Source of the DNA: Paenalkalicoccus suaedae
Lineage (GTDB): Bacteria > Bacillota > Bacilli > Bacillales > Salisediminibacteriaceae
NCBI RefSeq assembly: GCF_006965545.2
Contig: NZ_CP041372.2
Location: 434,001-498,000 of the forward strand
Length of the DNA stretch: 64,000 nucleotides
Direction of reading: 5' to 3'
Part shown: positions 24,517 through 32,930 of the stretch, one piece after another
Position numbering within the stretch: position 1 is the stretch's first letter
How the letters are laid out: every line of letters starts with the position of its first letter
The notes under the pieces: generated by a model
Seen by the model: the letters and a program-made list of their open reading frames with translations, nothing else
Told to the model about the DNA's origin: nothing
The model's database searches: none
Translations under genes and position numbers: made by a program

Positions 24517-27213
24517 TTAATCAGTCTTACCCTTTTTTCTCACAATCGTACGTGTGATTAGCTTCTCGATCTCAATTAGCACGAATACGGCAAAGCCGAG
24601 TGCAATTGGGAGGATCCACTGGTCAAGGCTTAGTGCCGTTGTACCAAAGAGTGTGTGCATGAATGGTGCGTATGTGATTAAAAGCTGTAGCGCGATCAAG
24701 ATCGCGGATACGATAAAGACAGCTTTGTTCTTGAAGAAGTTTGAATCGAATGCAAAGTCGATCTCACTGCGACAGTTGAATAAGTGGAACAGTTGCGCAA
24801 ATACGAGCATATTCAACGTCACCGTGTGCACGATTGCCGTGTCTACCTCTTGGTTAAGCATCGAAATGTTCACCGCGAGTATCGCCATACTAATGATCAC
24901 CGATACAAGGATGATTCGGAAGATATAGTAGCCACTCAAGAGAGGTGCATTCGGATCTCGAGGCGGCCTGTCCATAGCGCCTTCCTCTAAGCGCTCAAAA
25001 GCGAGAGCCAAGGAAATCGTCACGGCCGTCACCATGTTTACCCACAGAATCTGCACGGGAGTAAGTGGCATAGCTAGACCTAGTAAAATCGCTGCGACAA
25101 TAAGCAGTGCCTGGGCACCGTTTGTCGGCAGGATAAACAAAATTGTCTTCTTCAGGTTGTCGTATACGCGACGACCTTCTTCTACTGCATTTACAATTGT
25201 ACGGAAGTTGTCATCGACAAGGACCATTTCAGATGCATCCTTTGCAACCTCGGTACCTTTGATACCCATGGCAACGCCAATGTCAGCACGCTTCAGCGCA
25301 GCGGCGTCGTTCACGCCATCGCCAGTCATTGCGCTAATTTTACCCTGGCGCTGGAATGCTTCTACTAAACGAAGCTTGTTTTCAGGACTTGTACGAGCAA
25401 ATACATCATATTCAAGTGCTGCGTCGTCCAGCTCTTCGTCAGACATCTTATCAATCTCACGACCTGTTAATGCGTGCTCTCCATCACCAATTCCTAGCTG
25501 ATGACCGATTGCCTTCGCTGTATCCGCGTGGTCACCTGTTATCATCTTGACCTGGATACCAGCGCGTGTACATTCTTTGACTGCCTCAATCGCTTCCTCA
25601 CGAGGAGGATCGACGATGCCGGCAAGGCCAATAATCTGCATGCCACTCTCAATGTCTTCATGGTCGATTTCGCTCGTGCTAGAATCAACCTTCTTTAATG
25701 CAACTCCGATAACACGCTCGCCTTGCTTCGCGCGCTCGGTCATTTTTTCTTCCCACTCAGACTCGTTAAAGTCGCGACCTTCGCCACCGTCAAACACGGA
25801 ATCAGCGCGTTCAAAAATGCGGTCAGGCGCACCTTTCATATAAATGTAGCGCTCATCGTCAACATCGACTAGCACAGCCATATATTTATAGTCAGAGTCA
25901 AACGGAATCTTCGAGATAACCTCTAAATCTTTAATATCCTCTTCGGCCTTTTCGGCTAACGTGAGGAAACAACCGTCCGTAGGATCGCCATCAATGGTCC
26001 AGTTATCGTCATCATCCTTTGTAAGACTAGCATCGTTCGTATTTTTGACTGCGTGTAAAAAGTGGTAAAGTGTTTTGTCCTCTGAAGGAGTAGCAGTTTC
26101 GCCATCCTTCTCAATAGAACCCTCAGGCGCATAGCCAGTACCCTTTACTTCGTAGTCGTGCTCATCCGTCATGACGGCAGTAACCGTCATTTCGTTTTTC
26201 GTCAGCGTACCAGTTTTATCCGACGCAATGATCGAAACCGATCCAAGTGTTTCTACAGATGGAAGGTTACGAATGATCGAATTCCGCTTCGCCATGTTCT
26301 GCACGCCTATCGCAAGGATGATCGAGAGAATCGCTGGAAGACCCTCAGGAATTGCCGCAACGGCAAGTGCAATCACGTTAAGTAGCATTTCTCCAGCCTC
26401 ATAGCCACGGAAGAAATAGCCGATCACAAACATAATTGCTGCAACGACCACGATTGTCATCGCAATAATGCGACCAAATCGCGCCGTCTGTTTAAGTAAT
26501 GGCGTCTGAATATCATCGACCTCAGAGATCGACGCATTAATCTTCCCAATCTCCGTCTGCTCCGCAACCTCTACAACAATTCCCATCCCACTACCGGAGG
26601 AAACAGAGGTACCAGAAAACAGCATATTGTCACGATCGTTTAAAATCGTGTCCTCGTCAAGAGGCTCTGTGCCCTTTTCAACGGCCGTCGACTCACCAGT
26701 TAACGCCGATTCCTCGACGTTTAAATTAGATGCCTCAATAACACGTAAGTCCGCAGGGATTTTATCTCCTGCTCGCAGTTGCACAAGGTCACCGACAACG
26801 AGCTCACTCGCGTCAATCTCCTGTGAATCGCCGCCACGAATCACCGTAGCTTCCAAACTCAACATGTCCTTAATACCTTCGAGCGCCTTCTCAGCTCGAC
26901 TTTCCTGGAAATAGCCGATCGTCGCGTTAATGACCGCAACAGCTAAAATAACAATCGTATCGACCGTGTGCCCTAAAATGGCCGTTACGACAGCGGCCGC
27001 TAAAAGCACATAAATAAGTACATCATGGAAATGCTTTAAAAATTTCTTCCAAGTAGGCTCTTTCTCCGCCTCTGGAAGCTCATTTTTACCATTCTTCTCA
27101 AGCCGAGATGAAGCCTCATCCTGCGATAAACCGCTACTAGCATCTGTTTCGAGTGCTTGTGCAACGTCATCTGTATCTTTTGCAAACCATTTTTGTTGTT
27201 CGTTTTCTGCCAA
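24517..27213 (-). CDS. P-type (P2) cation-transporting ATPase
   Basis: 898 residues, full length. In order: actuator T-G-E-S, M4 P-E-G-L-P, phosphorylation site D-K-T-G-T-L-T-K-N, the K-G-A-P nucleotide loop and the hinge T-G-D-G-V-N-D. This is the Ca2+-ATPase-like P2 group. In M6, however, the sequence is NMVTAVTISLALAFE, lacking the aspartate of the N-x-x-x-D Ca2+ signature, so the ion could be Ca2+, Na+ or another cation. TTG start at 27213 with AAGGAGGG eight bases upstream. Divergent from a CaCA antiporter. Confidence 0.88.
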   Translation of the reverse strand: MAENEQQKWFAKDTDDVAQALETDASSGLSQDEASSRLEKNGKNELPEAEKEPTWKKFLKHFHDVLIYVLLAAAVVTAILGHTVDTIVILAVAVINATIGYFQESRAEKALEGIKDMLSLEATVIRGGDSQEIDASELVVGDLVQLRAGDKIPADLRVIEASNLNVEESALTGESTAVEKGTEPLDEDTILNDRDNMLFSGTSVSSGSGMGIVVEVAEQTEIGKINASISEVDDIQTPLLKQTARFGRIIAMTIVVVAAIMFVIGYFFRGYEAGEMLLNVIALAVAAIPEGLPAILSIILAIGVQNMAKRNSIIRNLPSVETLGSVSIIASDKTGTLTKNEMTVTAVMTDEHDYEVKGTGYAPEGSIEKDGETATPSEDKTLYHFLHAVKNTNDASLTKDDDDNWTIDGDPTDGCFLTLAEKAEEDIKDLEVISKIPFDSDYKYMAVLVDVDDERYIYMKGAPDRIFERADSVFDGGEGRDFNESEWEEKMTERAKQGERVIGVALKKVDSSTSEIDHEDIESGMQIIGLAGIVDPPREEAIEAVKECTRAGIQVKMITGDHADTAKAIGHQLGIGDGEHALTGREIDKMSDEELDDAALEYDVFARTSPENKLRLVEAFQRQGKISAMTGDGVNDAAALKRADIGVAMGIKGTEVAKDASEMVLVDDNFRTIVNAVEEGRRVYDNLKKTILFILPTNGAQALLIVAAILLGLAMPLTPVQILWVNMVTAVTISLALAFERLEEGAMDRPPRDPNAPLLSGYYIFRIILVSVIISMAILAVNISMLNQEVDTAIVHTVTLNMLVFAQLFHLFNCRSEIDFAFDSNFFKNKAVFIVSAILIALQLLITYAPFMHTLFGTTALSLDQWILPIALGFAVFVLIEIEKLITRTIVRKKGKTD

Positions 27214-27392
27214 AAGGCTCCCTCCTTAACATGCTATCGTCTGGATACTCTTCCCCCTCTTCGGTCAAGATAATCATAAAAATACCGCGATTTAACAGCT
27301 TTTTTTCACAAAATTATTTAATAGCGCTTTCTTGAGAAAATGTGGTAAGATTTGTTCATTATTTGGTTAATCAAAAGAGAAGAGGGATCGTC

Positions 27393-28346
27393 GTGTCGTA
27401 TGTACTATTACTTATCGGGTTCGCACTACTGATTAAAGGAGCCGATTATTTTGTCCAAGGAGCTTCCAACGTTGCAACCAACCTACGTGTGTCACCATTA
27501 CTGATTGGTTTAACAATCGTCGCTTTTGGAACGAGTGCGCCAGAGGCGACAGTCAGTATCGTCGCTGCCTTTCAAGGTAACGCTGGCGTAGCGATTGGGA
27601 ACGTGATCGGAAGTAACATTTTTAATATCACGTTAGTAGTGGGCTTAACCGCCTTTATTTTTCCGTTATTAGTAGAAAGTGAAACGGTGCGAAAAGAGAT
27701 CCCGTTTGCCCTACTTGGATCCATTGTGTTACTTGTTGTCATTGCTGATAGTACGCTTCAAGGCGTAAACGCTAGCTTGATTACGCGCGGAGACGGACTG
27801 ATCTTACTTCTGTTCTTTGTGGTGTTTTTATATTATATCTTTGAGGTTGCTCGCAAAAATCGTGCGGCTATTCCTGCACTTGATGCAAGCCACAATCCAG
27901 CGTGGACAAAAAATACGCTACTTACGGTCGGTGGTCTTGTCGGAATAATTCTCGGTGGAGAATTCGTTGTACGAGGCGCAACGTCGATTGCACTGTCTCT
28001 TGGAATGAGCGAAACGCTTGTCGGACTTACGATTGTCGCGATCGGTACATCCTTACCTGAGCTTATTACATCTGTTACTGCAGCGCTTAAAAAGAAGGCG
28101 GAGATTGCGCTTGGTAATATCGTCGGTAGTAACATCTTTAATATCTTTTTTGTATTAGGTGCTGCTGCAACTGTTGCACCACTGCCTGTTGATCCACGAA
28201 TTTATATTGATGCGATACTTACGATTGGACTGACAGTCCTACTCTTTATTTTCTCCCGCACGAACTATCGTATCGGCAAGCGTGAGGGTGTGACTCTGGC
28301 GGTTGCGTACGTCATTTACATGATCTATATCTTGTTACGAAACTAA
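27393..28346 (+). CDS. Calcium/sodium antiporter (CaCA, YrbG-type)
   Basis: About 317 residues, ten transmembrane helices in two inverted halves. Both alpha-repeats are present: GTSAPEATVS with GNVIGSNIFNI, and GTSLPELITS with GNIVGSNIFNI, where the acidic residue and N bind cation. I use the GTG at 27393 (AGAGGGA upstream); the earlier GTG at 27342 has no site and adds residues not seen in the family. Divergent gene order with the P-type ATPase suggests a shared role in cation efflux. Confidence 0.9.
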   Translation: MSYVLLLIGFALLIKGADYFVQGASNVATNLRVSPLLIGLTIVAFGTSAPEATVSIVAAFQGNAGVAIGNVIGSNIFNITLVVGLTAFIFPLLVESETVRKEIPFALLGSIVLLVVIADSTLQGVNASLITRGDGLILLLFFVVFLYYIFEVARKNRAAIPALDASHNPAWTKNTLLTVGGLVGIILGGEFVVRGATSIALSLGMSETLVGLTIVAIGTSLPELITSVTAALKKKAEIALGNIVGSNIFNIFFVLGAAATVAPLPVDPRIYIDAILTIGLTVLLFIFSRTNYRIGKREGVTLAVAYVIYMIYILLRN

Positions 28347-28420
28347 GGGGAAGTCCTGGGACATGTTAGTTTTTGTGACGTATGTGGTAATAGATAGGTA
28401 GAGACAAAAAGGAGGAGACT

Positions 28421-29170
28421 ATGGATATTCAGCTAATACGAAATGCCACATTGGTGGTGAAGTATGGCGGTAAAACATTTTTAGTTGATCCGTTCTTTAG
28501 TGACAAAGGAGCCTTTCCAGCCTTTCAGCACACGGCTAATCAGCTCCCAAATCCTTTAGTAAATCTGCCTGTGCCAGTAAGCGAATTACTGCATGTCGAT
28601 GCGGTACTCGTCACGCACCTTCATCCTGATCATTTTGATGATGTTGCAATTCGAGAGCTTCCTAAGGATATGCCCATATTTGCGCAATCCGAGCAGGATG
28701 CTGAGCAAATCCGCTCTAACGGATTTACAGATGTTATCGCAATTGAATCAGATGCACACATTGGAAGTGTTAAAATCACGCGTACGAATGGCGAACACGG
28801 AACTGGCGATATTAAAGCACGTATGGGTAATGTGTCAGGCTTCGTTTTTGAGCATGAAGAGGAAGAAACTCTCTATATCGCAGGGGATACGATCTGGTGT
28901 GAGGCAGTAAGAGAAACGCTCGCAACATTTCACCCACATACGGTCATTGTAAATAGTGGAGCCGCACAGTTTTTAGACGGAGATCCTATTACGATGACGG
29001 AAGACGATGTACTAGCCGTTTATGAGCACGGCCAACCAGAACGATTAGTCGCGGTTCATATGGATGCGCTCAATCACTGTTCATTATCTAGGGACGACTT
29101 GCGAGAGTTTATCCATGAACGAGGAATAGGCCGATCCATCTTCATTCCAGAGGATGGCGAGCATATATAA
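28421..29170 (+). CDS. MBL-fold metal-dependent hydrolase (UlaG-like)
   Basis: 249 residues. Metallo-beta-lactamase fold with T-H-L-H-P-D-H-F-D (about residues 66-74), GDTIWC (about 163) and a late H-M-D-A-L-N-H-C. The N-terminal IQLIRNATLVVKYGGKTFLVDPFF resembles UlaG-type hydrolases. Substrate unknown. AGGAGGAG site before the ATG and a terminator follows; single gene. Confidence 0.85.
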   Translation: MDIQLIRNATLVVKYGGKTFLVDPFFSDKGAFPAFQHTANQLPNPLVNLPVPVSELLHVDAVLVTHLHPDHFDDVAIRELPKDMPIFAQSEQDAEQIRSNGFTDVIAIESDAHIGSVKITRTNGEHGTGDIKARMGNVSGFVFEHEEEETLYIAGDTIWCEAVRETLATFHPHTVIVNSGAAQFLDGDPITMTEDDVLAVYEHGQPERLVAVHMDALNHCSLSRDDLREFIHERGIGRSIFIPEDGEHI

Positions 29171-29176
29171 GCAAAA

Positions 29177-29223
29177 GGAAGGGAACAAGGTCCGATTTCA
29201 TGTCGGATTTTGTTCCCTTTTTG
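29177..29223 (+). terminator. Rho-independent terminator
   Basis: Long stem AAGGGAACAAGGTCCGA / TCGGATTTTGTTCCCTTT with a short loop and T tail. Confidence 0.88.
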
Positions 29224-29352
29224 TTACAATTCACCTATGTACGTTTTTGGTTGATTTGGTATAATTATGGTACATATAATCGTTTACGTAAGGAGTTGCT
29301 TGTGATTTTTTGTACATGTCACTTATTTTCATAATAGAGAGGAGATTGATCC

Positions 29353-29736
29353 ATGCCTTCCTTATTACAGCGCGTCAGTACGACCTATTTACCTGTAGCA
29401 AACCCAACGAAATCGTCGGATTGGTATCAACGAGTGCTCGGAGCGGAGGAATCCTTTGCGGACGAAAATAAGGCGACGATCCATCTAGCTAACCAGCGAT
29501 TCTCTCTTGTGCGAGCAAAACTCGAGGAGCGAGCAAACTTTTTAGACTATCGAGGGAAAGAACGCTTTTCCTTATCATTTGAAGTAAACAACGAAGAGGA
29601 GCTTGTGACGCTACGCAACAACCTGTCAAAAAAGCGTGTCCCAGTAGGAGAAATCAAGCACCTAAGTACAAGCGAATGCACCTTTGTATTTTATGATTTG
29701 GACGGAAACGCATTTAACGTGAGGAGTCAAACGTGA
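29353..29736 (+). CDS. VOC/glyoxalase superfamily protein
   Basis: 127 residues, one pair of beta-alpha-beta-beta-beta modules. The module start TYLPVANPTKSSDWYQRVLG and end FYDLDGNAFNVRSQ are typical of the VOC superfamily. The metal ligands of glyoxalase I are not evident, so it may be a binding or resistance protein. GAGAGGAG before the ATG. Single gene followed by a terminator. Confidence 0.8.
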   Translation: MPSLLQRVSTTYLPVANPTKSSDWYQRVLGAEESFADENKATIHLANQRFSLVRAKLEERANFLDYRGKERFSLSFEVNNEEELVTLRNNLSKKRVPVGEIKHLSTSECTFVFYDLDGNAFNVRSQT

Positions 29737-29741
29737 TGAAT

Positions 29742-29783
29742 AAAGAGGAACCGATGGTGCTAAGCATCGGTTTCTCTTTTTTA
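29742..29783 (+). terminator. Rho-independent terminator
   Basis: 15-bp stem AAAGAGGAACCGATG (29742-29756) / CATCGGTTTCTCTTT (29765-29779) plus T tail. Its presence inside an apparent downstream frame argues that that frame is not a gene. Confidence 0.9.
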
Positions 29784-29804
29784 TTGCGAATGAGAGCACG
29801 TTCA

Positions 29805-30066
29805 CGGATAATCGAAGTGCAAAAACGGATAATGAAGCTACATTTTCGGATAATCGAAGTACAAAAACGGATAATGAAGTCACATATTCGGATAATGAAA
29901 GTGCAAAAACGGATAATGAAGCCACACTTTCGGATAATCGAAGTGCAAAAACGGATAATGAAGCTACACTTCCGGTTAACCGAAGGCAAAAAGCGGTTAA
30001 TCGAATCGTACACCCGGTTAACCCAACACCAAAAACAGTTAACCAACCCCCAACCCCAAGTTAACC
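29805..30066. repeat. Phased 21-bp array D (word CGGATAAT/CGGTTAAC), 13 units
   Basis: Words start at 29805, 29826, 29847, 29868, 29889, 29910, 29931, 29952, 29973, 29994, 30015, 30036 and about 30058: eleven consecutive steps of exactly 21 bp. Units alternate GAAGTGCAAAAA and GAAGCTACATTT fillers, giving a 42-bp super-period. The word drifts from CGGATAAT to CGGTTAAC after 29973. A frame open across it yields a 14-residue repeat only because 21 is divisible by three. Confidence 0.9.
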
Positions 30067-30108
30067 AAGAGCCACAAATGAAAAACCGAACCCTCGTTTC
30101 TTCACATC

Positions 30109-30144
30109 AAAAAGACTGAGACAGTCCAATCCCCTTTGTCTCAG
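30109..30144 (-). terminator. Rho-independent terminator (minus strand)
   Basis: Stem TGAGACA (30117-30123) / TGTCTCA (30137-30143) with a T run on the minus strand (plus A run 30109-30113). Ends the cueP-like gene. Confidence 0.75.
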
Positions 30145-30155
30145 CCTCATCTTTA

Positions 30156-30710
30156 TTATAAAAGTTGAATTGTCGTAATACATGTAGGATCGTTATCAAA
30201 TGTGGAAATAGTTGACTCTGCTTGACCCTCATCAGATTTGATTGAAATCGTGAAGGTGTCGTCTCGAGGCAACCAAAGGTCCATAAAGCCATTCTCAAAC
30301 GTCGTCACGGTTTCTTCTAAAACAATCGTACCCTTTGTATCCGTTACTACTACATCAAACTCTTCTTCTACCAACTCTCCTTGACAACCTGTCAAGACAT
30401 GATCCGTTCAAGGATGGGTTGTACTAAAAAATGGAGCGATAGATACGTAAAATTCATCTTCAGGTAGTTCGTGAGACACCTGATTATTACTTTCATCCGT
30501 TATAAGCAGCTCGGTAGCATTTACAACGGCAGTACCCTCTGTATTTTCTCCCGTGCTATAAGAATAAATTAGATCTTTTACATTCTCATTGGAAGTGGCA
30601 GTAGAGTCAGCTGAATCCGTTGACCCGCAACCAGCAAGAAAGATACTAAAGCTCACCAATAGTAAAATAATGATCCTCACCAACATCACCTCGCTGTTTT
30701 TATTAATCAT
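30156..30710 (-). pseudogene. cueP: CueP-like copper-binding lipoprotein with an in-frame TGA at a conserved cysteine
   Basis: One continuous frame is split only by a TGA at 30410-30408. Upstream: lipoprotein signal (SFSIFLAGCGS) and a domain ending LPEDEFYVSIAPFFSTTHP. Downstream: T-D-H-V-L-T-G-C-Q-G-E, then NGFMDLWLPRDDTF and a final DPTCITTIQLL. In CueP the motif is H-x-C-x-x-H-x-L-T-x-C-x-G-E; the TGA stands exactly at the first cysteine of C-x7-C. The remaining 79 residues keep their motifs with no further stop. Just after the TGA, CTTGACA-GGT-TGTCAAG forms a 7-bp stem with GG in the loop, 18 bases on, as in bacterial SECIS elements. It is either a selenoprotein gene or a fresh nonsense mutant. 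The start may be the GTG at 30680, after GAGGTG. Confidence 0.7.
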
Positions 30711-30787
30711 AGCATGACGGTAAAAGCAGTCGAGATCAAAATTACGTCCAATTAATGAACAAAAACTATCTACAAATAAATCCCCTA

Positions 30788-30815
30788 TTGATTACATCGT
30801 AATTTACGATATAAT
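30788..30815 (+). promoter_or_regulatory. Promoter with overlapping MarR-type operator
   Basis: -35 TTGATT (30788-30793), 16-bp spacer, perfect -10 TATAAT (30810-30815). The spacer holds the dyad ATCGTAA-T-TTACGAT (30796-30810), and a related half-site TACGAT recurs at 30823-30828. The regulator downstream probably represses its own promoter here. Confidence 0.7.
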
Positions 30816-30844
30816 CAATACATACGATATAAAGAGGTGGTATC

Positions 30845-31255
30845 ATGAAAGAAATAAATACGCTGTGGACGGACTTATACTACGTCCTACGCCACGAGAA
30901 TCAAGAGGCGATGTCGCACCAAGCGGTTCGGATTCTGCAGATGATTGAAAAAGAGGCAGAGGTGGGCGTAAAAAATGTTGCGGAGGCTTTAAAAATTTCT
31001 CCAAACACCGCGTCAGAGCACGTTAAGCGACTCGTCGCAGACGGGCTAGTAGCAAAAGCGCGGAGCATCCAGGACGAGCGTCGCGTTACTCTTGAGCTCA
31101 CCGCAAAGGGAGGGGACACCCTTTACCGACACTCGAGCTTAGATGAGGAGAAGCTCCAGCGCGTTTTTAATGAATTAACCGAGAGCGAACGAGCCGAGAC
31201 GCTCCACACATTAAACCGACTGCGAGACAAAGCCAATGCTCTTTACCGTCACTAA
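30845..31255 (+). CDS. MarR-family regulator
   Basis: 136 residues: VKNVAEALKISPNTASEHVKRL (about 41-62) is the helix-turn-helix, ARSIQDERRVTLELTAKG (about 69-86) the wing. No conserved sensing cysteine, so the signal is probably a ligand. AAAGAGGTGG site before the ATG. It overlaps the DUF3147 membrane-protein gene by 20 bp, so the two are coupled. Confidence 0.85.
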   Translation: MKEINTLWTDLYYVLRHENQEAMSHQAVRILQMIEKEAEVGVKNVAEALKISPNTASEHVKRLVADGLVAKARSIQDERRVTLELTAKGGDTLYRHSSLDEEKLQRVFNELTESERAETLHTLNRLRDKANALYRH

Positions 31256-31598
31256 AATACTCGTGTCGGCAGTAGTTATCGGACTCGTCACAGAGCTTGC
31301 CAGACGCTTCCCGACGCACGGAGGCATTCTCGCCGCACTTCCCCTCGTCAGCGTGCTCAGTATTTTTTGGCTCTATGTGCAGGGAGAAAACGCGGCAACA
31401 CTCAGCAAATTTGCTGTCGGTGTTTTAACAGGAATCCCCGCAACAGTCGTAATGCTAGCCGTTATCGGCATCGGACTGTATTACTCCTACTCCATGTGGC
31501 TCACAATCGGAGGAGGTCTAGCCGCGTGGTTAGCGGTATTAACCGTACAAAACTATGTGTTGAAACTGATTAGTGCGGTCGTAGCTTCGACAACATAG
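31236..31598 (+). CDS. DUF3147 family membrane protein
   Basis: 120 residues with about four hydrophobic segments. GLVTELARRFPTHGGILAALPLVSVLSIFWL (residues 17-47) is the conserved DUF3147 core. Function not known; family members are small inner-membrane proteins. Overlaps and follows the MarR gene, which likely controls it. Confidence 0.8.
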   Translation: MLFTVTKILVSAVVIGLVTELARRFPTHGGILAALPLVSVLSIFWLYVQGENAATLSKFAVGVLTGIPATVVMLAVIGIGLYYSYSMWLTIGGGLAAWLAVLTVQNYVLKLISAVVASTT

Positions 31599-31650
31599 TC
31601 GAAACGCAACACGCATTTACCATATTCATCTAAGGAGGCACACCACAATC

Positions 31651-32727
31651 ATGCAACAGCTTAAAGCGATCCTATTCTTTCTTCTCACAGCATTTATGGG
31701 CGCAGCCGTGATTTTACTTATCTTCGAACTAGGACCAGATTTAGATGTCTTAAGCGGAGCCCCAATCATACTCACGGTGTTATTCGTGTTTCTGTCCATG
31801 CTGATTCATATCGCGATCCATGAAGCGGGGCACTACGTCGCGGGGAGGATTGCAAAATTCCGCCTGCTCGCCTTTAGACTTTGGTTTTTAGTGTGGGAGG
31901 ATCAGAACGGGCGTATGCAGTTTAGAATGGAGCGCGCGCGAGGATTCCTCGGCATGTGCGCCATGACACCGACGCAGGAGCCGGTCAAAAAAAGCGCCTT
32001 TCTCCTCTACATATCAGGTGGAATACTCGTCAACCTAACTACTGCAATCGTCGCATTTAGCGCACTCCCATACGCACCGTCACCAATACTCGCGTCGGCG
32101 CTCTATATGTTTGGCGTCATCGGCATCTTCACCGGCATCATCAATTTGCTCCCGATCAGCGCGCAGGGCGTTATGTCCGACGGCCTCATCATTTGGAGCA
32201 TTCTCTTTCGCCGTCCGATCGCAGAGAGACTCATGCAGGCTCAGCTCGTCAGCGCCAAGTCCGTCGCAGGCGTTCGCCCACGCGACTTTGACCTACCAGC
32301 CTTTGACCCGAACGAAACTCGCTCGGACGCCGAAAAAGCCTTCGTCATCTATCATTATTACCAAGCCATCGATGCGCGCGAGTGGGACGAAGCCGAGCGC
32401 ATCCTGCACTATCTCGAGGCCCACCTGCTTCAAACTGCCTCACCAGCGCATCTGCCGATTTACTACGAGCTATGCTTTATGGCTTGTTTAAGAAACCACA
32501 TCGACACTGCCCAAAGCCACTACCAGAAGGCGGAACCCCTTCTGAAAAAAGATAACGACGTAAACGGACTGCGTGTGAAGGCATACTATGCCTACTATGT
32601 AGAGAACGACGCGACCTTCGCCGCGGAGCTTTGCCGAAAAGCGGAGGACGTCGCTCCCCTTTTCGCCGTAAAAGGCAACGCCATGATGGAAGAAGACTTA
32701 GTCCGCGAGCTTATGAGGAAGCTGTAG
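31651..32727 (+). CDS. M50-type membrane metalloprotease with helical C-terminal domain
   Basis: 358 residues. Active-site H-E-A-G-H lies in a transmembrane segment (about residues 56-60); a second conserved stretch GIINLLPISAQGVMSDGLI (about 160-178) supplies the third ligand region, where N-P-D-G is replaced by S-A-Q-G-V-M-S-D-G. The C-terminal 150 residues are soluble and helical, TPR-like (AFVIYHYYQAIDAREWDEAERILHYLEAH). Probably an intramembrane protease of unknown substrate. AAGGAGG site, single gene. Confidence 0.75.
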   Translation: MQQLKAILFFLLTAFMGAAVILLIFELGPDLDVLSGAPIILTVLFVFLSMLIHIAIHEAGHYVAGRIAKFRLLAFRLWFLVWEDQNGRMQFRMERARGFLGMCAMTPTQEPVKKSAFLLYISGGILVNLTTAIVAFSALPYAPSPILASALYMFGVIGIFTGIINLLPISAQGVMSDGLIIWSILFRRPIAERLMQAQLVSAKSVAGVRPRDFDLPAFDPNETRSDAEKAFVIYHYYQAIDAREWDEAERILHYLEAHLLQTASPAHLPIYYELCFMACLRNHIDTAQSHYQKAEPLLKKDNDVNGLRVKAYYAYYVENDATFAAELCRKAEDVAPLFAVKGNAMMEEDLVRELMRKL

Positions 32728-32750
32728 GTAGAAGAGCCAGGGGAGGGAAG

Positions 32751-32862
32751 GCATTTGGGAACCGCGGTGTGCAATTCGAGTTCCGCGGCGCGCATTTCCA
32801 CCGTGCTGATGTGCATTTATAGTCGCGCAGTCTGCAAATTATCATCGTTCGTCTGCAATAAA
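32751..32862. repeat. Phased 21-bp array G (word GCATTT/GCAATT)
   Basis: GCA(A/T)(A/T)T words start at 32751, 32771, 32792, 32813, 32834 and 32855 (20, 21, 21, 21, 21 bp), most preceded by GT or CT. Lies between convergent genes and before the minus-strand terminator. Word core GCA is shared with arrays A and H. Confidence 0.78.
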
Positions 32863-32881
32863 AACGACTACATCCATCCAC

Positions 32882-32912
32882 AAAAAAAGAAGAGCCCAAT
32901 TCGGGCTCTTCT
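32882..32912 (-). terminator. Rho-independent terminator (minus strand)
   Basis: Stem AGAAGAGCCC (32888-32897) / GGGCTCTTCT (32903-32912), T run on the minus strand. Confidence 0.9.
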
Positions 32913-32930
32913 CTGCGTTTAACGTAACTC

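Noticed and set aside
29733-30119. Open frame giving a repetitive 14-residue protein across array D
   Set aside because: It begins inside the VOC gene's terminator hairpin, has no ribosome site, and stays open on both strands only because the 21-bp repeat is a multiple of three.
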